Positions 1 to 7,796 of a stretch of DNA of 64,000 nucleotides are shown here, in pieces. The notes beneath the pieces are model-generated. The model was not told the DNA's origin. It was given only the letters and a program-made list of their open reading frames with translations, and did no database searches. The DNA comes from GWE2-42-39 sp963662895 (GTDB taxonomy: Bacteria; Bacteroidota; Bacteroidia; Bacteroidales; Prolixibacteraceae): the NCBI GenBank assembly GCA_963662895.1, contig OY759982.1:992001-1056000 (forward strand), read 5' to 3'. Made by a program: the position numbers and the translations under genes. Every line of letters begins with the position of its first letter. Position 1 is the first letter of the stretch.

Positions 1-123
1 CTGACCATTGCCATAAAAAAAATTGGCGGGGTAATTCGCCGTTACCTTCAGGAAAACGGTACGGGAGGGGATTACCTGGTACTTCTTAACCTGTTTACTC
101 CTGCCCGGAAAATAAAAATTTAA
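1..123 (+). CDS. C-terminal end of an ECF-type RNA polymerase sigma factor (partial)
   Basis: The first frame is open from base 1 to a TAA at 121-123 and encodes about 40 residues, including the stretch LTIAIKKIGGVIRRYLQ. This looks like the last helix of sigma region 4 in SusC-linked ECF factors, where a 'LxxALKxIRxYL' stretch ends the helix-turn-helix domain. An anti-sigma FecR gene follows 68 nt downstream, the usual order in Bacteroidota. The identity rests on a short fragment plus context; the body of the gene lies outside the window. Confidence 0.55.
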   Translation: MTIAIKKIGGVIRRYLQENGTGGDYLVLLNLFTPARKIKI

Positions 124-191
124 AATTTTTCATCATTCGTTTAGGGGATTTATTTATAATTCTTGTTTCAGGAGTTATAAAGCTATCCATA

Positions 192-1208
192 ATGGGTGAC
201 GATAAAATTTGGAGAAATATTTCAAGACAACTGGCAGGTGAAAGTAATGCTGAAGAAAAGACAGCCCTTGATGAATGGTTAAATTCGGGTAGTCTCAATC
301 GCGGCACCTACAAAAGATTATTTGAAATCTGGAATTATAAGGCCCGGCAAATTGAGGATACATCACGGATATACCGGAGGTTCAGGGATCGTGTAAATAA
401 TTATGAGAAAAATTATGGTGTCCGCCGGTTCGTGTACTATGCTTTACGTATTGCTGCCATTCTTTTTCTTTTGGTCAGTATATCTGTATTAATTAATTCC
501 TATTTCACCGTCAGTAAAAGTAAATTAACCTATTATGAGATAGCAGTGCCTAAAGGGAACCGGACTTCTGTTGTATTACCTGATAGTTCAAAAGTATGGA
601 TATCGAATGATTCAAAATTAAAATACCCGTCCAGGTTTACGGGGAGGTCACGTGAACTGTTTTTAACCGGCGAAGCATACTTCGAGGTTACCCATGACAA
701 AAAGAAGCCATTCATTGTTAATATTGGGAAAAACCGGATTCGGGTTTTAGGGACAAAGTTTTCAGTATATGCTTATCCTGAGGACAACATTGTGGAGGCC
801 AACCTTCTTTCAGGAAAAATTCAGTTTGATATTTATTCCGGCGGAAGGGCAAAAACCTTTCATTCGTATACCGTGGAACCCGGGCATAGCATGGTTTATA
901 ATAAAACGGGCCGGATCGTCAGGGAATCTGAAATACCGGATAATTTTTACGATTACTGGCTAAAGGGTGTGTATACATTTAAAAATGAAAGGCTGGAAAG
1001 TTTGGCACGAAAAATTAAACGGATTTATAACACTGAAATCGTTTTTGAGGATGATTACCTGAAAAACAAACGGTATAACGGGAGTTTCAGTGTCGATGAC
1101 AATATTTTTACCTTCATGGAGGCAATCAGGCAAACATCGGTTGAGCCTATTGAATACAGGTTTGAGAAGAATAGAATATTTATAAAACTTATTAAAAAAA
1201 TCGAATGA
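192..1208 (+). CDS. FecR-family anti-sigma factor (PUL 1)
   Basis: The 338-residue protein has the layout of a FecR-type transmembrane anti-sigma factor. An N-terminal cytoplasmic helical part (about 1-80) would hold the ECF sigma factor. One membrane segment follows at about 84-105 (VYYALRIAAILFLLVSI). The periplasmic FecR domain contains the typical runs VVLPDSSKVWISNDSKLKYP and ELFLTGEAYFEVTHDKKKPF, and the C-terminal DUF4974-like part runs from about 255 to the end. In this family the periplasmic part reads the STN domain of the partner SusC and releases the sigma factor when substrate is bound. It sits between the sigma remnant at 1-123 and the SusC gene at 1333, so it very likely serves PUL 1. 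Confidence 0.93.
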   Translation: MGDDKIWRNISRQLAGESNAEEKTALDEWLNSGSLNRGTYKRLFEIWNYKARQIEDTSRIYRRFRDRVNNYEKNYGVRRFVYYALRIAAILFLLVSISVLINSYFTVSKSKLTYYEIAVPKGNRTSVVLPDSSKVWISNDSKLKYPSRFTGRSRELFLTGEAYFEVTHDKKKPFIVNIGKNRIRVLGTKFSVYAYPEDNIVEANLLSGKIQFDIYSGGRAKTFHSYTVEPGHSMVYNKTGRIVRESEIPDNFYDYWLKGVYTFKNERLESLARKIKRIYNTEIVFEDDYLKNKRYNGSFSVDDNIFTFMEAIRQTSVEPIEYRFEKNRIFIKLIKKIE

Positions 1209-1230
1209 CTATGTGAAAAGAGCAGCTAAA

Positions 1231-1303
1231 AAGCGGAAAATGCGCCTACATTTCCCGCTTTATCAAAAATTCAATTTTAAAACAAATAGCCGCAGAAGGC
1301 TAT
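1231..1303 (+). promoter_or_regulatory. Two hairpins in the FecR-SusC intergenic leader (PUL 1)
   Basis: Two inverted repeats lie in the 124-nt gap. The first (1231-1260) pairs AAGCGGAAAATG with CATTTCCCGCTT, with one mismatch. The second (1286-1303) pairs ATAGCC with GGCTAT around a 6-nt loop. Neither is followed by a good U-run directly, so an attenuator or an RNA-stabilising structure ahead of susC is as likely as a terminator. Hairpins occupy the same place in the other two PULs of the window. Confidence 0.45.
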
Positions 1304-1332
1304 AAGTCTTTTAATTAAAACAAATCAAAAGT

Positions 1333-4300
1333 ATGAAAAAAATTAAAACAAAGGAGGAAAAGGATTCTTTTCATCCTGTGAAAAAAGTATTACTTATGGC
1401 AAAGGTTACAGCTTTTTTTCTTTTTATCGGGTTATTGCAGGTTTCGGCCGGCACATACTCGCAGACCGTGAAGTTAAACATGAAGATGGAAAATGTTTCT
1501 ATTCTTGACGTGTTTGAACAAATTGAGAGTCAGACTGATTATCGTTTTTTTTACGATAATGATTTGAAGGATTTATCGAAACGAATTAGTGTTAAAAGCC
1601 TGGATGAACCGTTGGTCGACATCCTGGATGAAATGTTTGCCGGAACAGATATTACATATCAGATGAAAGGCCGTTTGATCCTGATTAAGTCGAAAAGCGA
1701 CAAACTATTGAAATCTTTCCAGCAACAAAAGACCGTATTGGGGAAAGTAACCGATTCTGCCGGGTTGCCGTTACCCGGTGTGTCAATTATTATAAAAGGA
1801 ACAACAAATGGTATCATTACGGATACTAACGGAGATTATACTTTGAATAAAGTTCCGGAAGAAGGAACATTGGTCTTTTCTTTTGTCGGAATGAAAACCC
1901 TGGAAGTACCAGTTGCGGGACAGACAAAGATTGATGTAACGATGGAGGAAGAATCGATTGGTATCGAAGAAGTAGTGGCTGTTGGTTACGGAACTGTACG
2001 CAAATCAGATTTGACGGGTTCCCTTGTTTCACTTTCGGACGACAAATTTAAAAATCTGCCACAAAGTGATGTAGCACAGATTATTCAGGGTAAGGCTGCT
2101 GGTGTGAATATTACCAGCACAAGTGGTACCGGGGATGCAAATATCCGTATTCGTGGTATTACCTCCTTAAATAAGAGTAGTGAACCGTTATGGGTTGTTG
2201 ACGGAGTGATCGGAGGGACGATCGGGAACTTCTACGACATCAAATCCATTGAAGTATTGAAAGATGCATCGTCGACAGCTATTTATGGTTCACAGGGCGC
2301 TAACGGTGTGATCCTGGTAACGACGAAGAAGCCCCGGGAAGGGATGAGAATAACAATGGATGCACGCTATGGATGGAAAACGATGCGGAAAACGCCGGAT
2401 ATGCTGAGCCCTTATGAATATGCTTATGCGCTGAACGATATTATGGGCGCCAATACCGTTCCGGAAGAAGATCTTGCAGCTTATAAAGCCGGAACAAAAG
2501 GAATTGACTGGATCGACCTGATGACGCAGACAGGCTTCAGTCAAAATTATAACCTGAATATTTCGGGCGGGACCAAGCGGACAAAATATTCCGTTACTGC
2601 ATGGGGGAGCGATAATAAGGGACAGTGGATTACTGTTACCTCCCGCGACTATAATGTGAAAGCAACATTGGATTCGGAACTTACCCCGTGGCTCACTTTG
2701 TCGGGCTATTTATACGGAGGCATCAGCAATGGACACAACGAATCCAGTCAGAATCAGTTTACAGATGTTATTGAATTTTCTCCCTGTATGGAATTACAAC
2801 AGGAAGACGGAACCTATAATCTTGACCCTTATGGCTCGTTGGGAAATAGCCCGATGGGAGAGGTAAAAGCCAAATATTCAGACAGCAAGGGCAGTAATAT
2901 GAATGGTTTTGCCGATTTGCGTTTTAAAATTATTGACGGGTTGACCCTTTCTTTGCAGGGATTTTATACCCGTAAACAGGATATTTATCGTACGTTTAAA
3001 TCGTATAAGTTATATCCGAATTCACCAAGTGAAGCTTACAACCGGTCGGATCAAAGTTACCGGTGGCGAAATATTAATAACCTGACTTACCAGAAAGATT
3101 TCGGCGATCACCGCCTGACAGCAATGGCCGTGCTGGAATCAACGAAATATGAATGGAGCCGCTTGGAAGCCAAAGCAAATGATTTGGTTAATGAGAAAAC
3201 CACATACTGGGATCTGGCCTCTGCAGGAACCTATGAAGTTGGAAATGATTATTCCGACGAGCAGATGCTTTCTACTTTCGGACGGGTGATATACAGTTAT
3301 AAAGGGAAATACCTGTTTACCGGAACCATGCGGGCAGATGCACCTTCCCAGTTCAAGGATAAGTATAAATGGGGATATTTCCCTTCGGTTGCCCTTGGCT
3401 GGAATATAGGAGAAGAAAATTTTATAAACAAAAATAAGATTCAGCAACTGAAATTGCGTGCCAGCGTAGGTTCTACAGGTAATCACGGTGTAGGTGCTTA
3501 TTCAACTTATGCTACTTTATCAAGAGCTTATGTCAGTTACGGAACAGGTTCTCAATATTGGGGATACTGGCCGGAAGATTATAACAATCCCGATCTGCAC
3601 TGGGAAAAGACCATTCAGTATGACCTGGGGCTTGATTTGAGTATCCTCAATCAAAGGTTAACGTTTACAACAGACGTATTCCTGAAGAATACAACAGATT
3701 TGCTGTTTCAAAAAGAATTACCCGATTATAACGGGGGAGGGACAATCTGGACAAACCAGGGGAAACTTCAGAATAAAGGAGCTGAATTTACACTCAACTT
3801 AATCCCGGTTCAGAGAAAAGATTTGAGATGGGAAAGCAACCTTACTGCTACCTATACGAAAAATGTAGTGAAAGACCTGGGAGGCGTGGATTATATGATT
3901 CCTGATGCAAGCCGTGGCGGGATGTACCAGGGAGGTATTTTTATTCTGAAAGTCGGTAAGCCGGTTGGATCTTTTTATTTGCAGGACTGGGCCGGGTTCG
4001 ATGATGAAGGTGCCAACCTGTACCGTACGGCTGACGGAGGGACGACTACTGAAAATAATACTGAAAACCGGATTGTTACAGGGAATTCTATTCCGAACTG
4101 GATATTCGGGTGGAATAATACAATTACATACAGAAATTGGGATTTGAATGTATTCTTCCGTGCCACCAGTAGGTACGACCGTCTTAATCTTTCCCGCTAT
4201 ATCGAAAGTTGTATGGTCGGTGCATCCCGTTTTATTTCAACCCGGGAAGCATATTACCGCAGTTGGGATAAAGTTGCTGATAAGAGTAAAGCATTGTTTC

Positions 4301-4605
4301 CCAGCCTGACGAATTCCGGCAACCAATATGTGCCCGGTTCGACCCAATGGCTGGAAAATGCAGCATTTCTGAGATGCCAGAACCTGACCATTGGTTATAC
4401 CATTCCCCGGAGACTGACGAAAATCGGGAAAGTTCACCTTGCTGTTAGCGCTGAAAATTTATTCGTTCTGACAAACTATAAAGGAATGGATCCGGAAACC
4501 GTATCGGAAGTGAAGGATGAGTATCAGGATACGACCTTTGGTTTGGATAACGGATCATTCCCGATCCCGAGGACATATTCATTCATGGTACGTTTTGAGT
4601 ATTAA
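1333..4605 (+). CDS. SusC/RagA-family TonB-dependent outer-membrane transporter with STN domain (PUL 1)
   Basis: The 1090-residue protein imports oligosaccharides across the outer membrane using TonB energy. In order: an N-terminal signal region ending near residue 45 (VSAGTYSQ); an STN domain (about 50-115) for signalling to the anti-sigma factor; a CarboxypepD_reg-like beta domain (about 135-210, KVTDSAGLPLPGVSIIIKG); the SusC signature IGIEEVVAVGYGT; a TonB plug; and a long beta-barrel ending in an aromatic residue (VRFEY). Length and order fit the STN-containing SusC class, which is normally controlled by an adjacent ECF/FecR pair, as here. SusD starts 24 nt downstream. The glycan cannot be read from the sequence. 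Confidence 0.96.
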   Translation: MKKIKTKEEKDSFHPVKKVLLMAKVTAFFLFIGLLQVSAGTYSQTVKLNMKMENVSILDVFEQIESQTDYRFFYDNDLKDLSKRISVKSLDEPLVDILDEMFAGTDITYQMKGRLILIKSKSDKLLKSFQQQKTVLGKVTDSAGLPLPGVSIIIKGTTNGIITDTNGDYTLNKVPEEGTLVFSFVGMKTLEVPVAGQTKIDVTMEEESIGIEEVVAVGYGTVRKSDLTGSLVSLSDDKFKNLPQSDVAQIIQGKAAGVNITSTSGTGDANIRIRGITSLNKSSEPLWVVDGVIGGTIGNFYDIKSIEVLKDASSTAIYGSQGANGVILVTTKKPREGMRITMDARYGWKTMRKTPDMLSPYEYAYALNDIMGANTVPEEDLAAYKAGTKGIDWIDLMTQTGFSQNYNLNISGGTKRTKYSVTAWGSDNKGQWITVTSRDYNVKATLDSELTPWLTLSGYLYGGISNGHNESSQNQFTDVIEFSPCMELQQEDGTYNLDPYGSLGNSPMGEVKAKYSDSKGSNMNGFADLRFKIIDGLTLSLQGFYTRKQDIYRTFKSYKLYPNSPSEAYNRSDQSYRWRNINNLTYQKDFGDHRLTAMAVLESTKYEWSRLEAKANDLVNEKTTYWDLASAGTYEVGNDYSDEQMLSTFGRVIYSYKGKYLFTGTMRADAPSQFKDKYKWGYFPSVALGWNIGEENFINKNKIQQLKLRASVGSTGNHGVGAYSTYATLSRAYVSYGTGSQYWGYWPEDYNNPDLHWEKTIQYDLGLDLSILNQRLTFTTDVFLKNTTDLLFQKELPDYNGGGTIWTNQGKLQNKGAEFTLNLIPVQRKDLRWESNLTATYTKNVVKDLGGVDYMIPDASRGGMYQGGIFILKVGKPVGSFYLQDWAGFDDEGANLYRTADGGTTTENNTENRIVTGNSIPNWIFGWNNTITYRNWDLNVFFRATSRYDRLNLSRYIESCMVGASRFISTREAYYRSWDKVADKSKALFPSLTNSGNQYVPGSTQWLENAAFLRCQNLTIGYTIPRRLTKIGKVHLAVSAENLFVLTNYKGMDPETVSEVKDEYQDTTFGLDNGSFPIPRTYSFMVRFEY

Positions 4606-4629
4606 GTAATAATTTAAAGCATAGAAAAT

Positions 4630-6306
4630 ATGAAACCATTTTTAAATAAGATATTCATTATATGTTTATTGATGCTGTGGACGGTTGCCTGTAACGATTT
4701 CCTGGATGAAGATCCCAAAGGAAAACTAATGAGCAATACCGCATTTTCACAGGCAAGCGACCTTGAGGGGGCAGTCAATGTCCTTTACCGGCAGGTAAGC
4801 CGTTCTACTTTCGGGGCTACCCAGTTTGTCAACGCCTATATGGGAGACGACCTTTCCACACACCCGGCCAGCAACAAGGCCTCATTCCGTGAGTGGGACA
4901 CTTATAACCTTTCGACGAGTAATGATCGTCTGCTATGGTGCTGGCAGGATAAGTATTTAGTTATCAAAGCTGCGAATTATATTATTAACGGGGCAGGAGG
5001 TACTCCGGATGCGACAGATGACGAAATAAACTATGCCCTTAACCAGGCTCATTTTTGGAGAGCATGGGCTTATTTCTACCTGGTACGTACTTTCGGTCCT
5101 CTTCCGATGGTGACTTCTATCGATGTTGATTTTTCGATCGGCTTGTCAACGGTCTCGGATATTTTTGACCTGATTGTAAGCGACCTGAAGGAAGCAGAGA
5201 ATCTTCCTGCAAATTATACTGAAGCGCCAAAGGCAATGAACGGGGTTAACGTGGTTGTCAGTAAAGGTGCGGTTCAGGCAATGTTGTCCTATGTGTATAT
5301 GACCATGGCAGGCTGGCCACTGAATAAAGGAACGGAATATTACAAACTGGCGGCAGCTAAAGCTCTGGATGTAATACAGGGAGCTGAAAACGGAACTTAT
5401 TATTATTCGTTGTATGATGAATTCTGGAAAATCCATTCAAAACAGGAAAATGCGAAGAACCAGGAAGTGATTATTGCAGTTTATTACAGCGATGCATTTG
5501 GTACCGGCGATGGTAGCGAAGCTGCCCGTGGGGGTATTAATGATATACCGGATTGTAGTGGAGGATACAACGATGCTCGTGCTGAAATCGGTTTTTACTG
5601 CAATTTCCCTGCTGGCCCCCGTAAAGATGCAACATACCCGTCGGTTACTTACAATACCGGTGATAAACAGGCATATCCGTGGTGGAGTGATAAATTACCT
5701 TCAGCCAACAGGTACCCTTATTTTGGTAAATCGGCCTTTACTTCTGACAATAATTCAGCAGGAACTTATGAATATGATTTTTCCCAAAGTTTTAGCGATC
5801 AGTCCAACGGATGGAGTGAGCAGATTCATCAGATGATTCGTTTAGGGGAAGTGTATTGCTGGTATGCTGAAGCAGTCGGACGTTCGGGTGAAACAAATGC
5901 CAAAGCAATAGAATTACTGAATAAGGTACGGAACCGCGCTGACGGGAACGGGCCAATTGATGATGCCTCTGTTAATCATTATCCATCAGGCATGTCAGCC
6001 AGTGAACTGGCTGAAGCTGCATATAACGAACATGGTTGGGAAATTGCCGGTTGGTACTGGGGATCTATTGCTCCGCGCTATAACGATATGCAACGGATGG
6101 ATAGGGTAGAAGATTACTATAATACGAGAAAATCCAATCCTGTATATACGATACCCGGATCCGGGGGAGTTACGATGCAGGAGCCTTTTAACCCGGTTGA
6201 AGCGTGGAGTGAAAGTAAAATGTATGCACCTTATCCGGCAGAAGATGTGGAAAGGAACCCGGTTCTTAATATTTCCCTCGAAGAAAAGTTGAACTTAATT
6301 AATTGA
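4630..6306 (+). CDS. SusD/RagB-family surface glycan-binding lipoprotein (PUL 1)
   Basis: The 558-residue protein starts with a lipoprotein signal (LLMLWTVACNDF, lipid-attachment Cys near 21) followed by the SusD start pattern DFLDEDPKG. A TPR-rich N-terminal half (for example HFWRAWAYFYLVRTFGPLPMV near 135-155) and the C-terminal SusD domain (IRLGEVYCWYAEA, then KAIELLNKVRNRA) are present. SusD lids the SusC barrel and binds the glycan at the cell surface. It is co-transcribed with the SusC at 1333. Its TGA overlaps a possible TTG start of the next gene by 2 nt, so the three genes form one unit. Confidence 0.96.
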   Translation: MKPFLNKIFIICLLMLWTVACNDFLDEDPKGKLMSNTAFSQASDLEGAVNVLYRQVSRSTFGATQFVNAYMGDDLSTHPASNKASFREWDTYNLSTSNDRLLWCWQDKYLVIKAANYIINGAGGTPDATDDEINYALNQAHFWRAWAYFYLVRTFGPLPMVTSIDVDFSIGLSTVSDIFDLIVSDLKEAENLPANYTEAPKAMNGVNVVVSKGAVQAMLSYVYMTMAGWPLNKGTEYYKLAAAKALDVIQGAENGTYYYSLYDEFWKIHSKQENAKNQEVIIAVYYSDAFGTGDGSEAARGGINDIPDCSGGYNDARAEIGFYCNFPAGPRKDATYPSVTYNTGDKQAYPWWSDKLPSANRYPYFGKSAFTSDNNSAGTYEYDFSQSFSDQSNGWSEQIHQMIRLGEVYCWYAEAVGRSGETNAKAIELLNKVRNRADGNGPIDDASVNHYPSGMSASELAEAAYNEHGWEIAGWYWGSIAPRYNDMQRMDRVEDYYNTRKSNPVYTIPGSGGVTMQEPFNPVEAWSESKMYAPYPAEDVERNPVLNISLEEKLNLIN

Positions 6307-6311
6307 AGAAA

Positions 6312-7319
6312 ATGAAAGCAAAATATGTATTAAAGAGCCTTTTTATCCTTACAGGTTGTTTGGCATTGTTTGCCGGATGTGAAGAGGATTTGGGCGAAGG
6401 TGTGAACCTGAAAGATATACAGGTAGGAGACAATTTAAGAGTGAATATTGGCGAGACAGCCAGGGCTCAGGCATGGCCTGTCCCGTGGGATTGCACAAAT
6501 TATGAATTTAACTGGGAGAGTGCCGATATAAATATTGCCTCGGTAGATAATTACGGCAGGGTTCTGGGCGAAGATGTGGGAAATACGACCATCTATGTGA
6601 GTGAAGGAAACATAAAAAAAGAAATTCCGGTCGAAATTTACGAAGTAACATTGCAGGAAAAACTGGAGGCAATAAGCGGTTTAGCCGGTTTCTGGCAATT
6701 CGCGGATGGTTCCAATCTGGAGAAGGCAACGGTTGGAAAAGATTTTGTCACCTATCTCCGTGCCGAAAATAATATATTGGGCAGTCCTTCCACTGAAGGA
6801 ATCAGTCAGGTAGCCGGGTATAATAAACGTGATTATGCTGTTCAGATCGGCCATCAGAGTTTGTTTTATGCTGATCATGGACTTTCTGCTACTGCCGGAA
6901 GTGAATTAGTGAAAGAATATACCATTCTGTGGGATATCAATCGTCCGTCAGGAGAGGGGGGATATGGTACCTTGCTGAATACATCCATCACAAACAGCAA
7001 CGATCAGGATTATGCTATTAAAAGCGATGGCCGGGTCGGTGTGGGCACTTGTGGATATAGCACTGAGAAAATGGTGCGCGACACATGGTACCGGGTAGTG
7101 ATTTGCCTGAAAGCCGGCGAGTATTTACGTATTTATGTAAACGGGATTAAATGGCTGGAAGGGAATAATTCTGCGGACGACCGTTTTGGACTTGATCCGG
7201 CAGGGACTTTGATTATGGGAGATAATGATGGTGATGATCATACGATGTACCTGTCGTCTGTGGCTATATATGACAGAGCTTTGTCGGAAGACGAGATCAA
7301 ATCTCTGGGAGGTTTGTAG
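6312..7319 (+). CDS. Lipoprotein with Ig-like and LamG/concanavalin-like domain, likely surface glycan-binding protein
   Basis: From the ATG at 6312 the protein has 335 residues; a TTG at 6303 overlapping the SusD stop is an alternative start. A lipobox (ALFAGC) directs lipidation. Residues of about 35-110 look like a bacterial Ig-like domain (WESADINIASVDNYGRVLG, a BIG2-style pattern). Residues of about 125-335 resemble a LamG/concanavalin-like jelly roll (DTWYRVVICLKAGEYLRIYV, then the terminal AIYDRALSEDEIKSLGGL typical of LamG). It occupies the SusE/SusF position right after SusD, so a non-catalytic surface glycan-binding role is inferred. No catalytic signature was seen. Confidence 0.8.
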   Translation: MKAKYVLKSLFILTGCLALFAGCEEDLGEGVNLKDIQVGDNLRVNIGETARAQAWPVPWDCTNYEFNWESADINIASVDNYGRVLGEDVGNTTIYVSEGNIKKEIPVEIYEVTLQEKLEAISGLAGFWQFADGSNLEKATVGKDFVTYLRAENNILGSPSTEGISQVAGYNKRDYAVQIGHQSLFYADHGLSATAGSELVKEYTILWDINRPSGEGGYGTLLNTSITNSNDQDYAIKSDGRVGVGTCGYSTEKMVRDTWYRVVICLKAGEYLRIYVNGIKWLEGNNSADDRFGLDPAGTLIMGDNDGDDHTMYLSSVAIYDRALSEDEIKSLGGL

Positions 7320-7343
7320 TATTTTTTCATCAATGGATTAAAT

Positions 7344-7378
7344 AAGGGACGGCAATACATGTCTGTCCCTTGTTTTTG
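7344..7378 (+). terminator. Probable intrinsic terminator after PUL 1
   Basis: AAGGGAC (7344-7350) pairs with GTCCCTT (7365-7371) and is followed by a T-rich run. It lies 25 nt after the stop of the LamG lipoprotein and ahead of a 420-nt gene-free stretch, so it probably ends the PUL 1 transcript. Confidence 0.6.
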
Positions 7379-7401
7379 TTGTTTGGGTGATTAGATGCTT
7401 A

Positions 7402-7434
7402 GGAACTGTTGAGAAATAAAGTGACCAATTTATA
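7402..7434 (+). repeat. Left copy of a TIR-like inverted repeat (partner at 14152-14184)
   Basis: GGAACTGTTGAGAAATAAA (7402-7420) is the exact reverse complement of 14166-14184. The match continues with 10 of 14 positions to 7434, so 29 of 33 positions pair overall. This resembles the terminal inverted repeat of an insertion sequence. No transposase lies inside or beside it, and no target duplication is evident. It could be the end of a decayed IS or one boundary of the 6.8-kb segment up to 14184. Confidence 0.6.
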
Positions 7435-7442
7435 GGCAGGAG

Positions 7443-7520
7443 TTTTGTTTTTTAACTTTTTCAAAAAAACAGCGAATAGTGAACTATTTAATGCTTTTTT
7501 GAAAAAGTTAAAAGACAAAA
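7443..7520 (+). repeat. Long inverted repeat (26-bp arms, one mismatch) with inner palindrome
   Basis: The arms 7443-7468 and 7495-7520 are complementary at 25 of 26 positions, and the mismatch is a G-U-compatible pair in RNA. The 26-nt spacer holds a second small palindrome, AATAGT-GA-ACTATT. The arms are A/T-rich and end in T-runs on both strands, so the element could terminate transcription in either direction. The rest of the gene-free gap up to 7796 shows a small CCCCT/AGGGG stem at about 7601-7613 and nothing else I can name. Confidence 0.65.
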
Positions 7521-7796
7521 GAACAAGTAGAAATGGTCAGGTTATTACGAAACAGTGACTTAATACCTGATGAATGTATAGCACAGGAAAAAACGATTTG
7601 CCCCTGATAGGGGAAACTGATGAAATACCCGGATGATTTTATAAGAAAATAAAGAAGAAATTGTTTTAATAAAAAGAGACAGAAAGATAAATTTGCTGAT
7701 ATGAAAAATTTTATTGTTTTCAGGTTAAAACAACCCCAGGTCTGGATAGGAAGACCAATAACACGAGTTCCCAAAAAATAATTTTATTCAACTATT

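Noticed and set aside
7521..7796. Possible riboswitch around the CCCCTGATAGGGG stem ahead of the 7797 gene
   Set aside because: Only one short stem is present and no core motif of TPP, cobalamin, SAM or c-di-GMP riboswitches could be read.
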